A stretch of 64,000 bases of DNA. Source: Rostratula benghalensis. Its lineage: Eukaryota; Chordata; Aves; Charadriiformes; Rostratulidae. Each line of letters starts with the position of its first letter. The stretch's first letter is position 1. Where the stretch lies: assembly GCA_013399305.1 (NCBI GenBank), contig VXAI01000021.1:2315464-2379463 (forward strand), written 5' to 3'. Below the pieces are notes generated by a model that saw nothing but the letters and a program-made list of their open reading frames with translations, searched no databases and was not told the origin of the DNA. The translations under genes and the position numbers were made by a program. This document shows positions 63,282 to 64,000 of this stretch, piece by piece.

Positions 63282-63570
63282 GAATCATAGAATTATGGAA
63301 TCATCCAAGTTGGAAGAGAACCTTGGGATCATCGAGTCCAACCATCAGCCCTACTCTACAAATTCCTCCCCTACACCATATCTCCCAACACCACATCTAA
63401 ATGATTCTTAAATACATTCAGAGATGGGGACTCAACCACCTCCCTGGGCAGCCTATTCCAGTGTCTGACCACCCTTTCTGTGAAAAAATCTTTCCTAGTA
63501 TTCAGCCTAAAGTGAAGTGCCGGAAAAGTTTTGAGACTCATCAGTGTGAGATACCCCCAAGTCATCTCCT
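63282..63570 (-). mobile_element. CR1 LINE, 5'-truncated copy with C-terminal ORF2 end
   Basis: The 3' terminus is at the left (GAATCATAGAATTATGGAATC on +). Reading the - strand, residues [31 protein letters not shown] and VVLGDMV form the C-terminus of CR1 ORF2 followed by a stop and the short 3' UTR. The frame is still open over 64 residues, so this copy is younger than the others in the window. Confidence 0.88.
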
Positions 63571-64000
63571 TGCTGACTGCACCCAGATCCTGGGACAGCA
63601 GTGTTCATGTCAGCCACTCAGGATACATCCAATGTAGCTTTCTATTTTGTCATATTCAACTCCATTTGGGCCCATTTGCAGTTTGCAAACTGGTCATTGC
63701 ATTCATTTCTGGTACTTCTCATGTCAAGTAATCTGGTGTTTCCCCTGGTATATGAGGAAATACTAGGCTATTTCCTTTCTATACAGTATTTCCTGGTGCC
63801 TAGAGAAATTCAGAAAGTGCCTTGCCTTCCCTCATGATGGCAATTCCTATGATGATAATAAACATAATGTATTAAATTTAGTCTACAGAATTAGCATCTC
63901 GGTGAAACAACGGGGGGACACTGCAAATTCACACCTTCTGAGAGCACTTTTTCAGACTATTTACTGAGTCAGAAAGGCAATACATCATCTATTTATAGGC

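Larger units (their letters stand above)
59785..64000. other. Right flank upstream of TMEM86A
   Basis: The sequence returns to AT-rich composition after about 60.3 kb. It holds an A22 run, an AAAT-rich stretch near 61.26 kb, a local tandem duplication near 62.0 kb and one CR1 copy. No coding exon of the mammalian neighbour SPTY2D1 is visible, so that gene probably lies further right. Confidence 0.6.

Noticed and set aside
59785..64000. First exon of SPTY2D1, the expected neighbour upstream of TMEM86A
   Set aside because: I looked for its conserved N-terminal coding sequence on the + strand and found none; it is probably outside the window.
1..64000. tRNA, rRNA, CRISPR, bacterial or viral genes
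   Set aside because: No matching structure or motif was seen on either strand; the sequence is vertebrate throughout.

Overview
The window is vertebrate nuclear DNA and most probably avian. It has large introns, sparse exons, a CpG-island promoter, and several fragments of CR1 non-LTR retrotransposons with the 3' ends typical of birds. There is no bacterial-style gene packing: the many short open frames are chance frames, CpG-island artefacts or CR1 remnants. The species cannot be told from the sequence alone.

Layout. Positions 1-8.1 kb are a left flank with two CR1 fragments and two possible but unproven small exons. From about 8.16 to 25.02 kb the + strand carries a series of exon relics encoding immunoglobulin I-set and fibronectin-III domains. 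Their order (Ig, Ig, Ig, FN3, FN3, Ig, gap, Ig) and their place next to TMEM86A identify them as IGSF22, a relative of myosin-binding protein C. Many splice sites and intron phases survive, but the exons hold independent lesions: a stop at the conserved Ig tryptophan, another stop in an FN3 domain, frameshifts in several exons, a 26-A run inside an exon, and a last Ig domain lacking its F-strand motif. I read this as a unitary (lost in place, unprocessed) IGSF22 pseudogene.

Positions 25-36 kb are intergenic DNA between two convergent genes, with an ancient MIR-like SINE. On the - strand, 59042 down to 36005, lies an intact three-exon TMEM86A gene (lysoplasmalogenase family, 237 residues, both family aspartates D82 and D190 present). 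Its first exon codes only seven residues and sits in a strong CpG island (about 58.55-59.76 kb) with a perfect palindromic cAMP-response element 97 bp upstream of the ATG. Intron 1 is about 18 kb. The right flank (59.8-64 kb) has simple repeats, a local 114-bp tandem duplication and a 5'-truncated CR1 copy that keeps the C-terminal coding end.

The only clearly functional protein gene is TMEM86A. The main discovery candidate is the decay of IGSF22 beside it. I saw no tRNA, rRNA, CRISPR or viral gene.
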